A stretch of 17,154 nt of DNA from JBBDWJ01 sp040902925. GTDB lineage: Bacteria > Acidobacteriota > Terriglobia > Bryobacterales > UBA6623. The notes below the pieces were generated by a model. That model saw nothing but the letters and a program-made list of their open reading frames with translations, was not told the DNA's origin and did no database searches. Numbering within the stretch: the first letter of the stretch is position 1; each line of letters begins with the position of its first letter. Both the position numbers and the translations under genes were made by a program. The DNA lies in assembly GCA_040902925.1 (NCBI GenBank), contig JBBDWJ010000248.1, forward strand, positions 1 to 17,154. The letters are read 5' to 3'. Shown here in pieces: positions 7,171 to 13,425 of this stretch.

Positions 7171-7937
7171 CGGCGCGGCGCGCCGACCGTGCCCGCAAGC
7201 TTGCCGCGCGCTACCCGGCTTCCGCGGAGCCGCTGCTGTTCTTCGCGGAAATCTCTTCTCTCCAACGCGAGATCAGCGCTTCACTGAAGGCGACTCCGGC
7301 GGGTCTTGATGAAGCGCTCGATGCTCTCGCCGGGGGACGCCGTCCACTCGTTGAACTCGTCGAGGCCAGAGGCCCGCAACGCTTGGGCGACGAAGCACGG
7401 CGTTACGACGAGACGGCCTGCCGCGAATCGTTGCGCGCTTACATCCCGCGCGATGACATTACGTCGCCGCGCAGTTTCTTCGCCCGCGTGCTGCTGCAGC
7501 CGGCGATGTTTACCTGGGATGCGCGAACCTTCGAACCGCCAGCATTCACGCAGGCCGCGCCCGCCGCGGTGGATCGCGCAAGCCGCTGCCCGCGCTGCGG
7601 ACACTCGCCGCAAGTGGGCTGCCTGCGGCCGCAAGGCGACGGAGCGGCGCTGGCGCTGGTCTGCTCGCTGTGCCTGCACGAGTGGCCGTTTGCGCGTCCG
7701 CGGTGCCCCGGCTGCGGTGAAAACGACCACCACAAGATCGCGTTTTGCTCAAGCAGCGAGTTCGCGCACCTGGACGTCCAGGTCTGCGAATCCTGCAAAG
7801 CGTACCTGCACATGGTGCACTTAGAAAAAGAAGCGGAAGCAGTTCCCGACGTCGATGAATTAGCGGCGCTTCCGCTCGACGTCTGGGCGCAGGAGAAAGG
7901 CTATCTGAAGATCCAACCGAATCTCGCGGGCATTTGA
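7143..7937 (+). CDS. fdhE: Formate dehydrogenase accessory protein FdhE
   Basis: FdhE is a cytoplasmic rubredoxin-like protein needed for maturation of Tat-exported formate dehydrogenases; it interacts with the catalytic subunit. The product has four Cys-x-x-Cys pairs (numbered from the GTG at 7143: 149/152, 174/177, 188/191, 215/218), the hallmark metal-binding sites of the family. The N-terminal part, starting near Arg-Arg-Ala-Asp-Arg, aligns by eye with the Arg-Arg-Ala-Glu-Arg region of E. coli FdhE. With this start it is 264 residues, shorter than the 309 of E. coli. The start is uncertain: GTG 7143 overlaps the gamma gene by 28 nt; TTG 7104 is an alternative; ATG 6954 would overlap implausibly. 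No SD decides it. Its position directly after the structural genes fits the role. Confidence 0.9.
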   Translation: MVSRDFQALAARRADRARKLAARYPASAEPLLFFAEISSLQREISASLKATPAGLDEALDALAGGRRPLVELVEARGPQRLGDEARRYDETACRESLRAYIPRDDITSPRSFFARVLLQPAMFTWDARTFEPPAFTQAAPAAVDRASRCPRCGHSPQVGCLRPQGDGAALALVCSLCLHEWPFARPRCPGCGENDHHKIAFCSSSEFAHLDVQVCESCKAYLHMVHLEKEAEAVPDVDELAALPLDVWAQEKGYLKIQPNLAGI

Positions 7938-7994
7938 CGCAGTCCCGTGAAGACGCGAGCCGTTGGACCAACAGACGGGGAAACGGGCATTGGG

Positions 7995-8438
7995 TTAGGA
8001 GCCTGTCGACCCAAAACCGCCCGCGGCACGGCGCGACTGATTCAGCTCCTCTTTGAGGCTCCACTCGACCGCGGCGTAAGCGCCCAGGATCAGTTGTGCG
8101 ATGCGATCCCCTTTGTGGACCGTATACGGCTGCTTGCCGTGGTTCACCATCAGCACCTGTACTTCACCGCGGTAGCCGGGGTCGATGGTGCCGGGGGAAT
8201 TCAGCAGCGTCACGCCGAATTTGCGCGCTAGCCCGCTGCGAGGCCGGACCTGGCCTTCGAATCCTGGCGGGATCTCGATAGCCAGCCCGGTGGGCACGCC
8301 TTCCCAACCGCCGGCCGGCAGAACGACGTCGTCGACCGCGAAAAGATCGAGACCGGCGTCCTCTTCGGGTCCGTGCGCCGCTTCGGGAAGCCGCGCGTCG
8401 GGCCGCAGCTTGGAGATTGAGACTGTCAGCTTTTGCAT
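7995..8438 (-). CDS. dut: Deoxyuridine 5'-triphosphate nucleotidohydrolase (dUTPase)
   Basis: It hydrolyses dUTP to dUMP and pyrophosphate, keeping uracil out of DNA and supplying dUMP for thymidylate synthesis. All five motifs of the trimeric dUTPase family are visible in 147 residues: Ala-Gly-Leu-Asp-Leu-Phe-Ala (I), Pro-Arg-Ser-Gly-Leu-Ala (II), Gly-Thr-Ile-Asp-Pro-Gly-Tyr-Arg-Gly-Glu (III), Gly-Asp-Arg-Ile-Ala-Gln-Leu (IV), and Arg-Arg-Ala-Ala-Gly-Gly-Phe-Gly-Ser-Thr-Gly at the C-terminus (V). The start at 8438 (Met-Gln-Lys-Leu) gives the usual family length; the frame opens up to 8513, but those extra residues are not family-like. No clear SD is present; a T-run lies just upstream. It converges with fdhE (57 bp apart) and is unrelated to it in function. 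Confidence 0.95.
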   Translation of the reverse strand: MQKLTVSISKLRPDARLPEAAHGPEEDAGLDLFAVDDVVLPAGGWEGVPTGLAIEIPPGFEGQVRPRSGLARKFGVTLLNSPGTIDPGYRGEVQVLMVNHGKQPYTVHKGDRIAQLILGAYAAVEWSLKEELNQSRRAAGGFGSTGS

Positions 8439-8488
8439 AATCCAAAAAAACGCCAACGAGCCATCTCTCGCAGGGCGGCTCGCGCCAG

Positions 8489-8522
8489 GGCGAAACGGTT
8501 CGCCTTCTCGCATGCAGGCGAA
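8489..8522. repeat. Triple GGCGAA/TTCGCC element between dut and the Mo-hydroxylase genes
   Basis: GGCGAA (8489-8494), TTCGCC (8499-8504) and GGCGAA (8517-8522) are arranged so that the middle copy can pair with either neighbour (loop ACGG on the left, a 12-nt loop on the right). The 228-bp gap between the divergent genes (8439-8666) holds this element and otherwise nothing I can name, except the SD of the downstream gene (GGGAGGT, 8654-8660). Confidence 0.4.
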
Positions 8523-8666
8523 CTATACCGGAACCCAGCGCTTTGCCGCGCCACGAAATACCGCCTTGCTGAAGCCAAGGCCGGACTGTCATCATAAGCC
8601 AGAGGCGGCTGCCGGTACTCGCGCTCATCAGCGCGACCAGAGAGCCATCTCCCGGGAGGTAGCGCG

Positions 8667-9533
8667 TTGAAGTGGTTTGACTATCAGGCCCCGCAATCGG
8701 TGGGCGAGGCGGCGGCGTTGCTCGCCGAGCACGGCGAGCGGGCCCGCATTCTGGCCGGCGGCACGGATTTACTCGTCCAGATGCGCGCCGGGCGCCGCGA
8801 GCCTAGCCTCATTGTGGACGTGAAGAATATCCCGGAACTGACTGGCATACATTGGGATACGGGCCAGGGACTCACCCTGGGAGCTGCCGTGCCGTGCTAC
8901 CAGATCGCGGCGGATTCCCGAGTCCGTGAAGCCTACCCCAGCCTGGTCGAAGTGGCCTCGCTCATCGGCGGGACACAGATTCAGGGCCGCGCTTCGATTG
9001 GCGGCAATCTCTGCAACTCCGCCCCGAGCGCCGACGCGGTGCCGCTGCTGATCGCGCTGTCGGCAAGTTGCAAGATCACCGGTCCGAACGGTGAGCGCAT
9101 CGTTGCGGTGGAGGATTTTTGCACCGGCCCCGGCCAGAATGTGCTTGGGCGCGGCGAGCTGCTGGTGTCGCTTCATTTCCCCGCCCCGCGGCCGTCGCAG
9201 GGCGCGCGCTACCTGCGATTCATCCCGCGCAACGAGATGGACATCGCTGTGGTGGGCGCCGGGGTCTCGGTGGTCCTGAACGATGGCCATTTCGAATCGG
9301 CGCGCGTGGCGCTTTCCGCGGTGGCGCCGACGCCGGTGTTTGTGCGCGAAGCGGGCGATGCGCTGGCGGGACAGCCGGTAAACGATGAGAGCATCGCGCG
9401 CGCGGCTGCCCTCGCCAAGCAGGCGGCGCGGCCGATCAGCGATATGCGCGGCACGATCGAGTACCGGCGGCATCTGTGCGAGGTTCTGACACGGCGAGCC
9501 CTGCAGGAGGCGGTAGCGCGGGCTCGGAAGTAG
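8667..9533 (+). CDS. Molybdenum hydroxylase, FAD-binding medium subunit (CoxM/xanthine dehydrogenase family)
   Basis: This is the FAD-containing electron-transfer subunit of a CO dehydrogenase/xanthine dehydrogenase-type enzyme. The 288 residues include the two FAD-binding motifs: Ala-Gly-Gly-Thr-Asp-Leu-Leu (30-36) and Ser-Ile-Gly-Gly-Asn-Leu-Cys-Asn-Ser-Ala-Pro-Ser-Ala-Asp (110-123). A CO-dehydrogenase flavoprotein C-terminal domain occupies about the last 100 residues. The start is TTG at 8667, supported by the SD GGGAGGT six bases upstream and by the conserved Met-Lys-x-Phe-x-Tyr-like beginning. It is the first of three genes in the order medium, small, large, as in coxMSL clusters. The substrate is not shown by this subunit. 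Confidence 0.93.
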   Translation: MKWFDYQAPQSVGEAAALLAEHGERARILAGGTDLLVQMRAGRREPSLIVDVKNIPELTGIHWDTGQGLTLGAAVPCYQIAADSRVREAYPSLVEVASLIGGTQIQGRASIGGNLCNSAPSADAVPLLIALSASCKITGPNGERIVAVEDFCTGPGQNVLGRGELLVSLHFPAPRPSQGARYLRFIPRNEMDIAVVGAGVSVVLNDGHFESARVALSAVAPTPVFVREAGDALAGQPVNDESIARAAALAKQAARPISDMRGTIEYRRHLCEVLTRRALQEAVARARK

Positions 9534-9584
9534 CGATGCTGTTGAGCAGCTCGCACCTCAATGACCTGAAACCAGTTAAAGAAC

Positions 9585-10073
9585 ATGCCTAATAAAGCCC
9601 ACGTTCGAACCAAAATCAACGGCGAAGAGATCGAGTTTCTTTGCGAGCCTCGCCAGAGTCTGCTGGAGTGTCTGCGCGACATCGCTGGCCTGACTGGCAC
9701 GAAAGAAGGCTGCAACGACGGCAACTGCGGTTCGTGCACGGTTGTCTTCGACGGCCGTATCGTTCCTTCGTGCCTGGTCCTCGGCGTGGAAGCTCAGGGC
9801 CGCGAGATCACGACGATCGAAGGCATCGCCGAAGGCAATTTATTGCATCCCATCCAGCAGGCGTTTCTCGAAAGCGCCGCGCTGCAGTGCGGGGTTTGCA
9901 CGCCCGGGTTCATCGTTGCCGCCAAGGCTTTGCTCGACCAGGAACCCGACCCATCCGAAGAACGCGTGCGGCTGTGGCTCGCCAATAATCTTTGCCGCTG
10001 CACGGGATACGACAAGATCATCCGCGCGGTAATGGACGCCGCCGCGAAACGACGCGAAGAGGTGCCCGCATGA
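9585..10073 (+). CDS. Molybdenum hydroxylase, 2Fe-2S small subunit (CoxS family)
   Basis: This subunit carries two 2Fe-2S clusters that relay electrons from the molybdenum site to FAD. In 162 residues the N-terminal plant-ferredoxin-type cluster is bound by Cys43, 48, 51 and 63 (Cys-Asn-Asp-Gly-Asn-Cys-Gly-Ser-Cys). The C-terminal helical-bundle cluster is bound by Cys102, 105, 137 and 139 (Gln-Cys-Gly-Val-Cys-Thr-Pro-Gly and Cys-Arg-Cys-Thr-Gly-Tyr). It follows the FAD gene by 51 bp, and its stop overlaps the start of the large-subunit gene as ATGA, so the two are probably translationally coupled. Confidence 0.95.
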   Translation: MPNKAHVRTKINGEEIEFLCEPRQSLLECLRDIAGLTGTKEGCNDGNCGSCTVVFDGRIVPSCLVLGVEAQGREITTIEGIAEGNLLHPIQQAFLESAALQCGVCTPGFIVAAKALLDQEPDPSEERVRLWLANNLCRCTGYDKIIRAVMDAAAKRREEVPA

Positions 10074-12373
10074 CGCAACGACCCAAAGACTATCAGTCGA
10101 ACATAGTGCTCTCGACGACCGAATACAAAGTCGTCGGCACGCGGCCGATCCGCCATGACGGCGCCGACAAGGTTACCGGCCGCGCTCTCTATGGCGCGGA
10201 TTTCACCGCGGCTGGAATGCTGCATGGAGCGATCGTGCGCAGCCCTCACGCGCATGCGCGCATCAAGCGTATCGACACCTCGAAAGCCGAAGCGCTGCCC
10301 GGTGTGAAAGCGGTGGTTACCGCGGCGGATCTGCCCAACGCCGGGGACCGCGTTGTCGATCTTGGCGAGGGCGAGACGCGCCTCTCCTTCATCCGCGGCA
10401 ACGTTTTGGCGTCAGGAAAGACGCTCTACAAAGGCCACGCCGTCGCCGGCATCGCCGCCACAAGCCCGCACATTGCGCACGAAGCCGCCGGCCTGGTCGA
10501 AGTCGAATACGAAGTTCTGCCCCACGTCGCCACGACTGGCGAGGCGATGAAAGAAAACGCGCCGCTCGTGCATGAAGATCTTTTCATGACCGAGCTTGGC
10601 CAGAAGACCGATAAGCCCAGCAACATCGCCGAGCATTTCCAGCACGTCAAAGGGGAAATCGACAAAGGCTTCGAGCAGGCGGATGTGATCGTCGAGCGCG
10701 AGTTCGATACGGCCAGCGTCCATCAGGGCTACATTGAGCCGCACAACGCGACGGTGTTGTGGAACAACGATGGGCGCATTCTGATCTGGTGCAGCACCCA
10801 GGGGTCGTTCGTGGTGCGCGACACGACTGCGTGTGTTCTCGACGTGCCGGTCTCGCAGGTGAAATGCACGCCGATGGAAATTGGCGGCGGATTCGGCGGC
10901 AAGATTCCGGTTTATCTCGAACCGGTAGCCGCACTGCTGTCGAAGAAGACCGGAAACCCGGTCAAGATCGTGATGAGCCGGCAGGAAGTTTTTGAAGGCT
11001 CCGGCCCGACGCCCGGCTCGCACATCAAGGTCAAAATCGGCGCAAAGAAGAACGGCAAAATCACCGCTGCGAAGGCGTGGCTGGCTTACGAAGCGGGCGC
11101 CTATCCAGGGTCGATGGTCGGGCCTGGGGCGATGTGCGTATTTGCCGCCTATGACATCGCGAACGTTTTTATTGACGCTTACGACGTGGTCGTCAACAAG
11201 CCAAGCACGGCCGCCTATCGCGCTCCAGGAGCAACCAACGCCGCGTTCGCCACCGAGAGCGTTATCGATGAGATCGCCGAAAAGCTCGGCATCGACGCCA
11301 TCGACCTACGTCTGAAAAACGCGGCCAAGGAAGGCACGCGGCGCGCCGACGGGCCCAAGTATAAGCGCGTCGGCTGCGTCGAAGTGCTCGAGGCGATGAA
11401 GAACCACCCGCACTACACGGCGCCGCTCGGCCCCAACCAAGGCCGCGGCGTCTCCATCGGATTCTGGTTCAACGTAGGGCTCGAATCAAGCTGCACTCTG
11501 GCGGTCAACGCCGACGGCTCGGTCAATCTGATCGAAGGCTCGACCGACATCGGCGGCACGCGCACGTCGCTCTCCATGCAGGCCGCCGAAGTGCTGGGCA
11601 TTGCGGTCGAGGACGTTCATCCCACCGTAGTCGACACGGACTCGGTTGGCTTCACCGCCGTTACGGGCGGCAGCCGCGTGACATTCGCCACCGGCCTCGC
11701 CGTGATCCAAGCGGCTGAAGACGTCAAGCGGCAGATGATCGAACGCGCCGCGCTGCTGTGGGACGTCGAACCCAAAAAGGTTCATTTCGAGGACGGCAGC
11801 TTTTTCACGAAGAAAGGCAGCCACAAGCTTTCCTTCCAGGAACTGGCCGCCAAGCTTAACTCGACTGGTGGACCCGTTGTCGGCCGCGCCACGGTCAATG
11901 CGCGCGGCGTTGGTGGTTCGTTCGCGGGCAACATCGTCGATGTCGAAGTCGATCCGGAAACCGGCAAGGTCGACATCGTGCGATTCACGAGCGTGCAGGA
12001 CGCCGGCAAGGCCATCCACCCTAGCTACGTCGAAGGGCAAATGCAAGGCGGCAGCGTCCAAGGCATCGGCTGGGCGCTCAACGAGGAATACTTCATGGAT
12101 GACAAAGGCCGCATGGCCAATTCGACCTTCCTCGACTACCGCATGCCGACCAGCCTCGACCTGCCTATGATTGATACCGTCATCGTCGAGGTGCCGAATC
12201 CCGGCCATCCGTTCGGCGCGCGCGGCGTCGGCGAAGCGAGCATCGTTCCGCCGCCGGGCGCCATCGCCAACGCGATTCATAGCGCGGTGGGCGTGCGGCT
12301 GAATCGCTTGCCCATGAATCCGGTGCGGGTGTGGGAGGCGATCGAGGCGAAACGATCGGCGCAAGCGGCCTAG
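10070..12373 (+). CDS. Molybdenum hydroxylase, molybdopterin-binding large subunit (CoxL/xanthine dehydrogenase family)
   Basis: This is the catalytic subunit, binding molybdopterin cytosine dinucleotide in related bacterial enzymes; it hydroxylates or oxidises a small organic substrate using water. The 767 residues include Ile-Gly-Gly-Gly-Phe-Gly-Gly-Lys (271-278), an active-site loop Ala-Tyr-Arg-Ala-Pro-Gly-Ala (382-388) and the catalytic Glu722 in Gly-Val-Gly-Glu-Ala-Ser. The loop is not the Ala-Tyr-Arg-Cys-Ser-Phe-Arg of true (form I) CO dehydrogenases; the Cys that binds copper there is absent, so CO is an unlikely substrate. An aldehyde, purine or aromatic N-heterocycle is possible. The start at 10070 is chosen because it forms the ATGA overlap with the small-subunit gene; the open frame extends up to 9992 but only inside that gene. 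Confidence 0.94.
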   Translation: MTQRPKDYQSNIVLSTTEYKVVGTRPIRHDGADKVTGRALYGADFTAAGMLHGAIVRSPHAHARIKRIDTSKAEALPGVKAVVTAADLPNAGDRVVDLGEGETRLSFIRGNVLASGKTLYKGHAVAGIAATSPHIAHEAAGLVEVEYEVLPHVATTGEAMKENAPLVHEDLFMTELGQKTDKPSNIAEHFQHVKGEIDKGFEQADVIVEREFDTASVHQGYIEPHNATVLWNNDGRILIWCSTQGSFVVRDTTACVLDVPVSQVKCTPMEIGGGFGGKIPVYLEPVAALLSKKTGNPVKIVMSRQEVFEGSGPTPGSHIKVKIGAKKNGKITAAKAWLAYEAGAYPGSMVGPGAMCVFAAYDIANVFIDAYDVVVNKPSTAAYRAPGATNAAFATESVIDEIAEKLGIDAIDLRLKNAAKEGTRRADGPKYKRVGCVEVLEAMKNHPHYTAPLGPNQGRGVSIGFWFNVGLESSCTLAVNADGSVNLIEGSTDIGGTRTSLSMQAAEVLGIAVEDVHPTVVDTDSVGFTAVTGGSRVTFATGLAVIQAAEDVKRQMIERAALLWDVEPKKVHFEDGSFFTKKGSHKLSFQELAAKLNSTGGPVVGRATVNARGVGGSFAGNIVDVEVDPETGKVDIVRFTSVQDAGKAIHPSYVEGQMQGGSVQGIGWALNEEYFMDDKGRMANSTFLDYRMPTSLDLPMIDTVIVEVPNPGHPFGARGVGEASIVPPPGAIANAIHSAVGVRLNRLPMNPVRVWEAIEAKRSAQAA

Positions 12374-12400
12374 GCCCGCGTAGGGCCAGTCGTTTCGGAC

Positions 12401-12442
12401 GGCTGTCACGATTGGTTGAAGCGATCGCTAAGTTTGACAGCC
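12401..12442. promoter_or_regulatory. Inverted repeat over the toxin-antitoxin promoter, candidate ParD operator
   Basis: GGCTGTCA (12401-12408) and TGACAGCC (12435-12442) are a perfect 8-bp inverted repeat, 26 bp apart; the right half overlaps the -35 box. The palindrome GCGATCGC (12421-12428) lies between them. ParD-family antitoxins are known to repress their own operons by binding such sites near the promoter; that this is the site is inference. Confidence 0.5.
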
Positions 12443-12462
12443 TGCGCGGTGCGTCTTAACCT
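12434..12462 (+). promoter_or_regulatory. Sigma70-type promoter of the parDE pair
   Basis: A perfect -35 box TTGACA (12434-12439) is followed after 17 bp by TAACCT (12457-12462), which keeps the critical T, A and final T of the -10 box. Transcription would begin near 12469, about 24 nt before the antitoxin ATG. It separates the toxin-antitoxin genes from the Mo-hydroxylase operon ending at 12373. Confidence 0.55.
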
Positions 12463-12492
12463 GAGCCAGGCGCCTGGAGTTCGCGTGTAGCC

Positions 12493-12759
12493 ATGACAAT
12501 CGAACTTAGTCCAGAACTTGAAGGCATTGTTCAAAGGCAGATTGGGACCGGGCGCTACCACTCGGCGGCGGAAGTTTTACGGGATGCCTTGAGTCTTCTC
12601 GAACAGAGCCGGCAGCCGGAGCAACTCCGACTGCAGCTTCTCAACCATAAAATCGATCAGGGGCTCGAATCCCTCGAAGGAGGGAACAGCGTAGATGGTG
12701 AACTTTTTTTCGAGGAGCTTCATCGCAGCGGAAAACAAGTGAATCGATCGACTAAATGA
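12493..12759 (+). CDS. parD: ParD-family antitoxin
   Basis: This is the antitoxin of a type II toxin-antitoxin pair: it binds and neutralises the ParE toxin and normally represses its own operon. The 88-residue protein begins with the ribbon-helix-helix pattern of ParD (a beta-strand Thr-Ile-Glu-Leu-Ser, then Gly-Arg-Tyr-His-Ser-Ala-Ala-Glu-Val-Leu-Arg-Asp-Ala-Leu at 17-30), followed by a charged C-terminal half that would wrap the toxin. A GGAG lies 13 nt before the ATG, rather far. The stop overlaps the toxin start as ATGA. Confidence 0.9.
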   Translation: MTIELSPELEGIVQRQIGTGRYHSAAEVLRDALSLLEQSRQPEQLRLQLLNHKIDQGLESLEGGNSVDGELFFEELHRSGKQVNRSTK

Positions 12760-13046
12760 AGAGATTCCGGCTTTCGCCGGAGGCCGCCGACGACATCAAC
12801 GAGATTTGGCGGTTCATCGCGGAACACAACATCGACGCAGCCGAGCGGGTTCGCGCAGAACTCCTCAACGCCTGCCGCTTGTTGACCGGAAATCCGGGCT
12901 TGGGCCATCGGAGGCTCGATTTAACTCAGCGCGCTGTGCGGTTCTGGCCGGTCTTTTCCTATGTCATCATCTACCGGGAAAATAGCAAGCCGCTGGAAGT
13001 CGTACGGGTCGTGCATGCCGCCAGGGATGTTGGTAGGCTGCTGTAG
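12756..13046 (+). CDS. parE: ParE-family toxin
   Basis: This is the toxin partner of the preceding antitoxin; characterised ParE proteins poison DNA gyrase. The 96-residue protein shows the RelE/ParE fold signature: Leu-Ser-Pro-Glu-Ala-Ala-Asp-Asp-Ile near the start, a Trp-Arg-Phe-Ile helix, Asn-Pro-Gly-Leu-Gly-His-Arg-Arg (about 48-55), and the closing strands Tyr-Val-Ile-Ile-Tyr-Arg and Val-Val-Arg-Val-Val-His-Ala-Ala-Arg-Asp. It appears full length and intact. Translation is coupled to parD by the ATGA overlap. The target (gyrase or another) cannot be read from sequence. Confidence 0.9.
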   Translation: MKRFRLSPEAADDINEIWRFIAEHNIDAAERVRAELLNACRLLTGNPGLGHRRLDLTQRAVRFWPVFSYVIIYRENSKPLEVVRVVHAARDVGRLL

Positions 13047-13116
13047 GCCGTCCCGCTACTGGCGAATGTAGCGTGGCCTTGCACAGGTTAGACTCCGTTT
13101 CAAAGTCGTTGTCTTC

Positions 13117-13425
13117 ATGCCCAAGGTCTACATCCCTTCGCTTCTGCGAAACCTGACGGGCGGCAAAAGCGAACTGGAAATCAGCGGGGCCACCGTGCGG
13201 GACGTCGTCCGCAATCTGGAGAAAATCTACCCCGGCCTGGAAGAGCGCCTGATCGACCGAGGACAACTCCGCGCCAACATCTCAATCGCTGTCGAAGGAG
13301 AGATCACGCCGCTTGGACTGCTCGAACAGGTCGACGAGGACAGCGAGATCCATTTCGTCGCAGCCATCAGGGGCGGCCTTCGTGGCCGATCTTCTGACGC
13401 AACGTGGACGATGACCAGCGACTAG
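13117..13425 (+). CDS. CysO/MoaD/ThiS-family sulfur-carrier protein with C-terminal extension
   Basis: A ubiquitin-like beta-grasp protein. Family members end in Gly-Gly, whose carboxylate is adenylated and turned into a thiocarboxylate that donates sulfur to molybdopterin (MoaD), thiamin (ThiS) or cysteine (CysO). The 102 residues resemble mycobacterial CysO by eye: Ile-Pro-Ser-Leu-Leu-Arg near the start, Thr-Gly-Gly-Lys at 14-17, Tyr-Pro-Gly-Leu-Glu-Glu-Arg-Leu at 38-45, and Val-Ala-Ala-Ile-Arg-Gly-Gly at 81-87. Here 15 more residues (88-102) follow the Gly-Gly, so it cannot be charged unless they are removed. No E1-like or JAMM-protease gene lies in the window. It begins 70 bp after parE, and its stop codon overlaps that of the convergent ligA. 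No SD is evident. Which pathway it serves is undecided; the nearby molybdenum enzymes are weak evidence for MoaD, the sequence favours CysO. Confidence 0.85.
   Translation: MPKVYIPSLLRNLTGGKSELEISGATVRDVVRNLEKIYPGLEERLIDRGQLRANISIAVEGEITPLGLLEQVDEDSEIHFVAAIRGGLRGRSSDATWTMTSD

Noticed and set aside
12373..12387. GGCCC/GGGCC hairpin after the Mo-hydroxylase operon as a terminator
   Set aside because: The stem is only 5 bp and no T-run follows.
11486..12409. 307-codon minus-strand open frame over the Mo-hydroxylase large subunit
   Set aside because: Antisense shadow; composition is typical of the complementary strand of GC-rich genes.
13380..13425. Frameshift or sequencing error as the cause of the carrier protein's tail
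   Set aside because: Neither shifted frame gives an immediate stop after the Gly-Gly codons, so a single indel there would not restore a normal end; still, reads should be checked.
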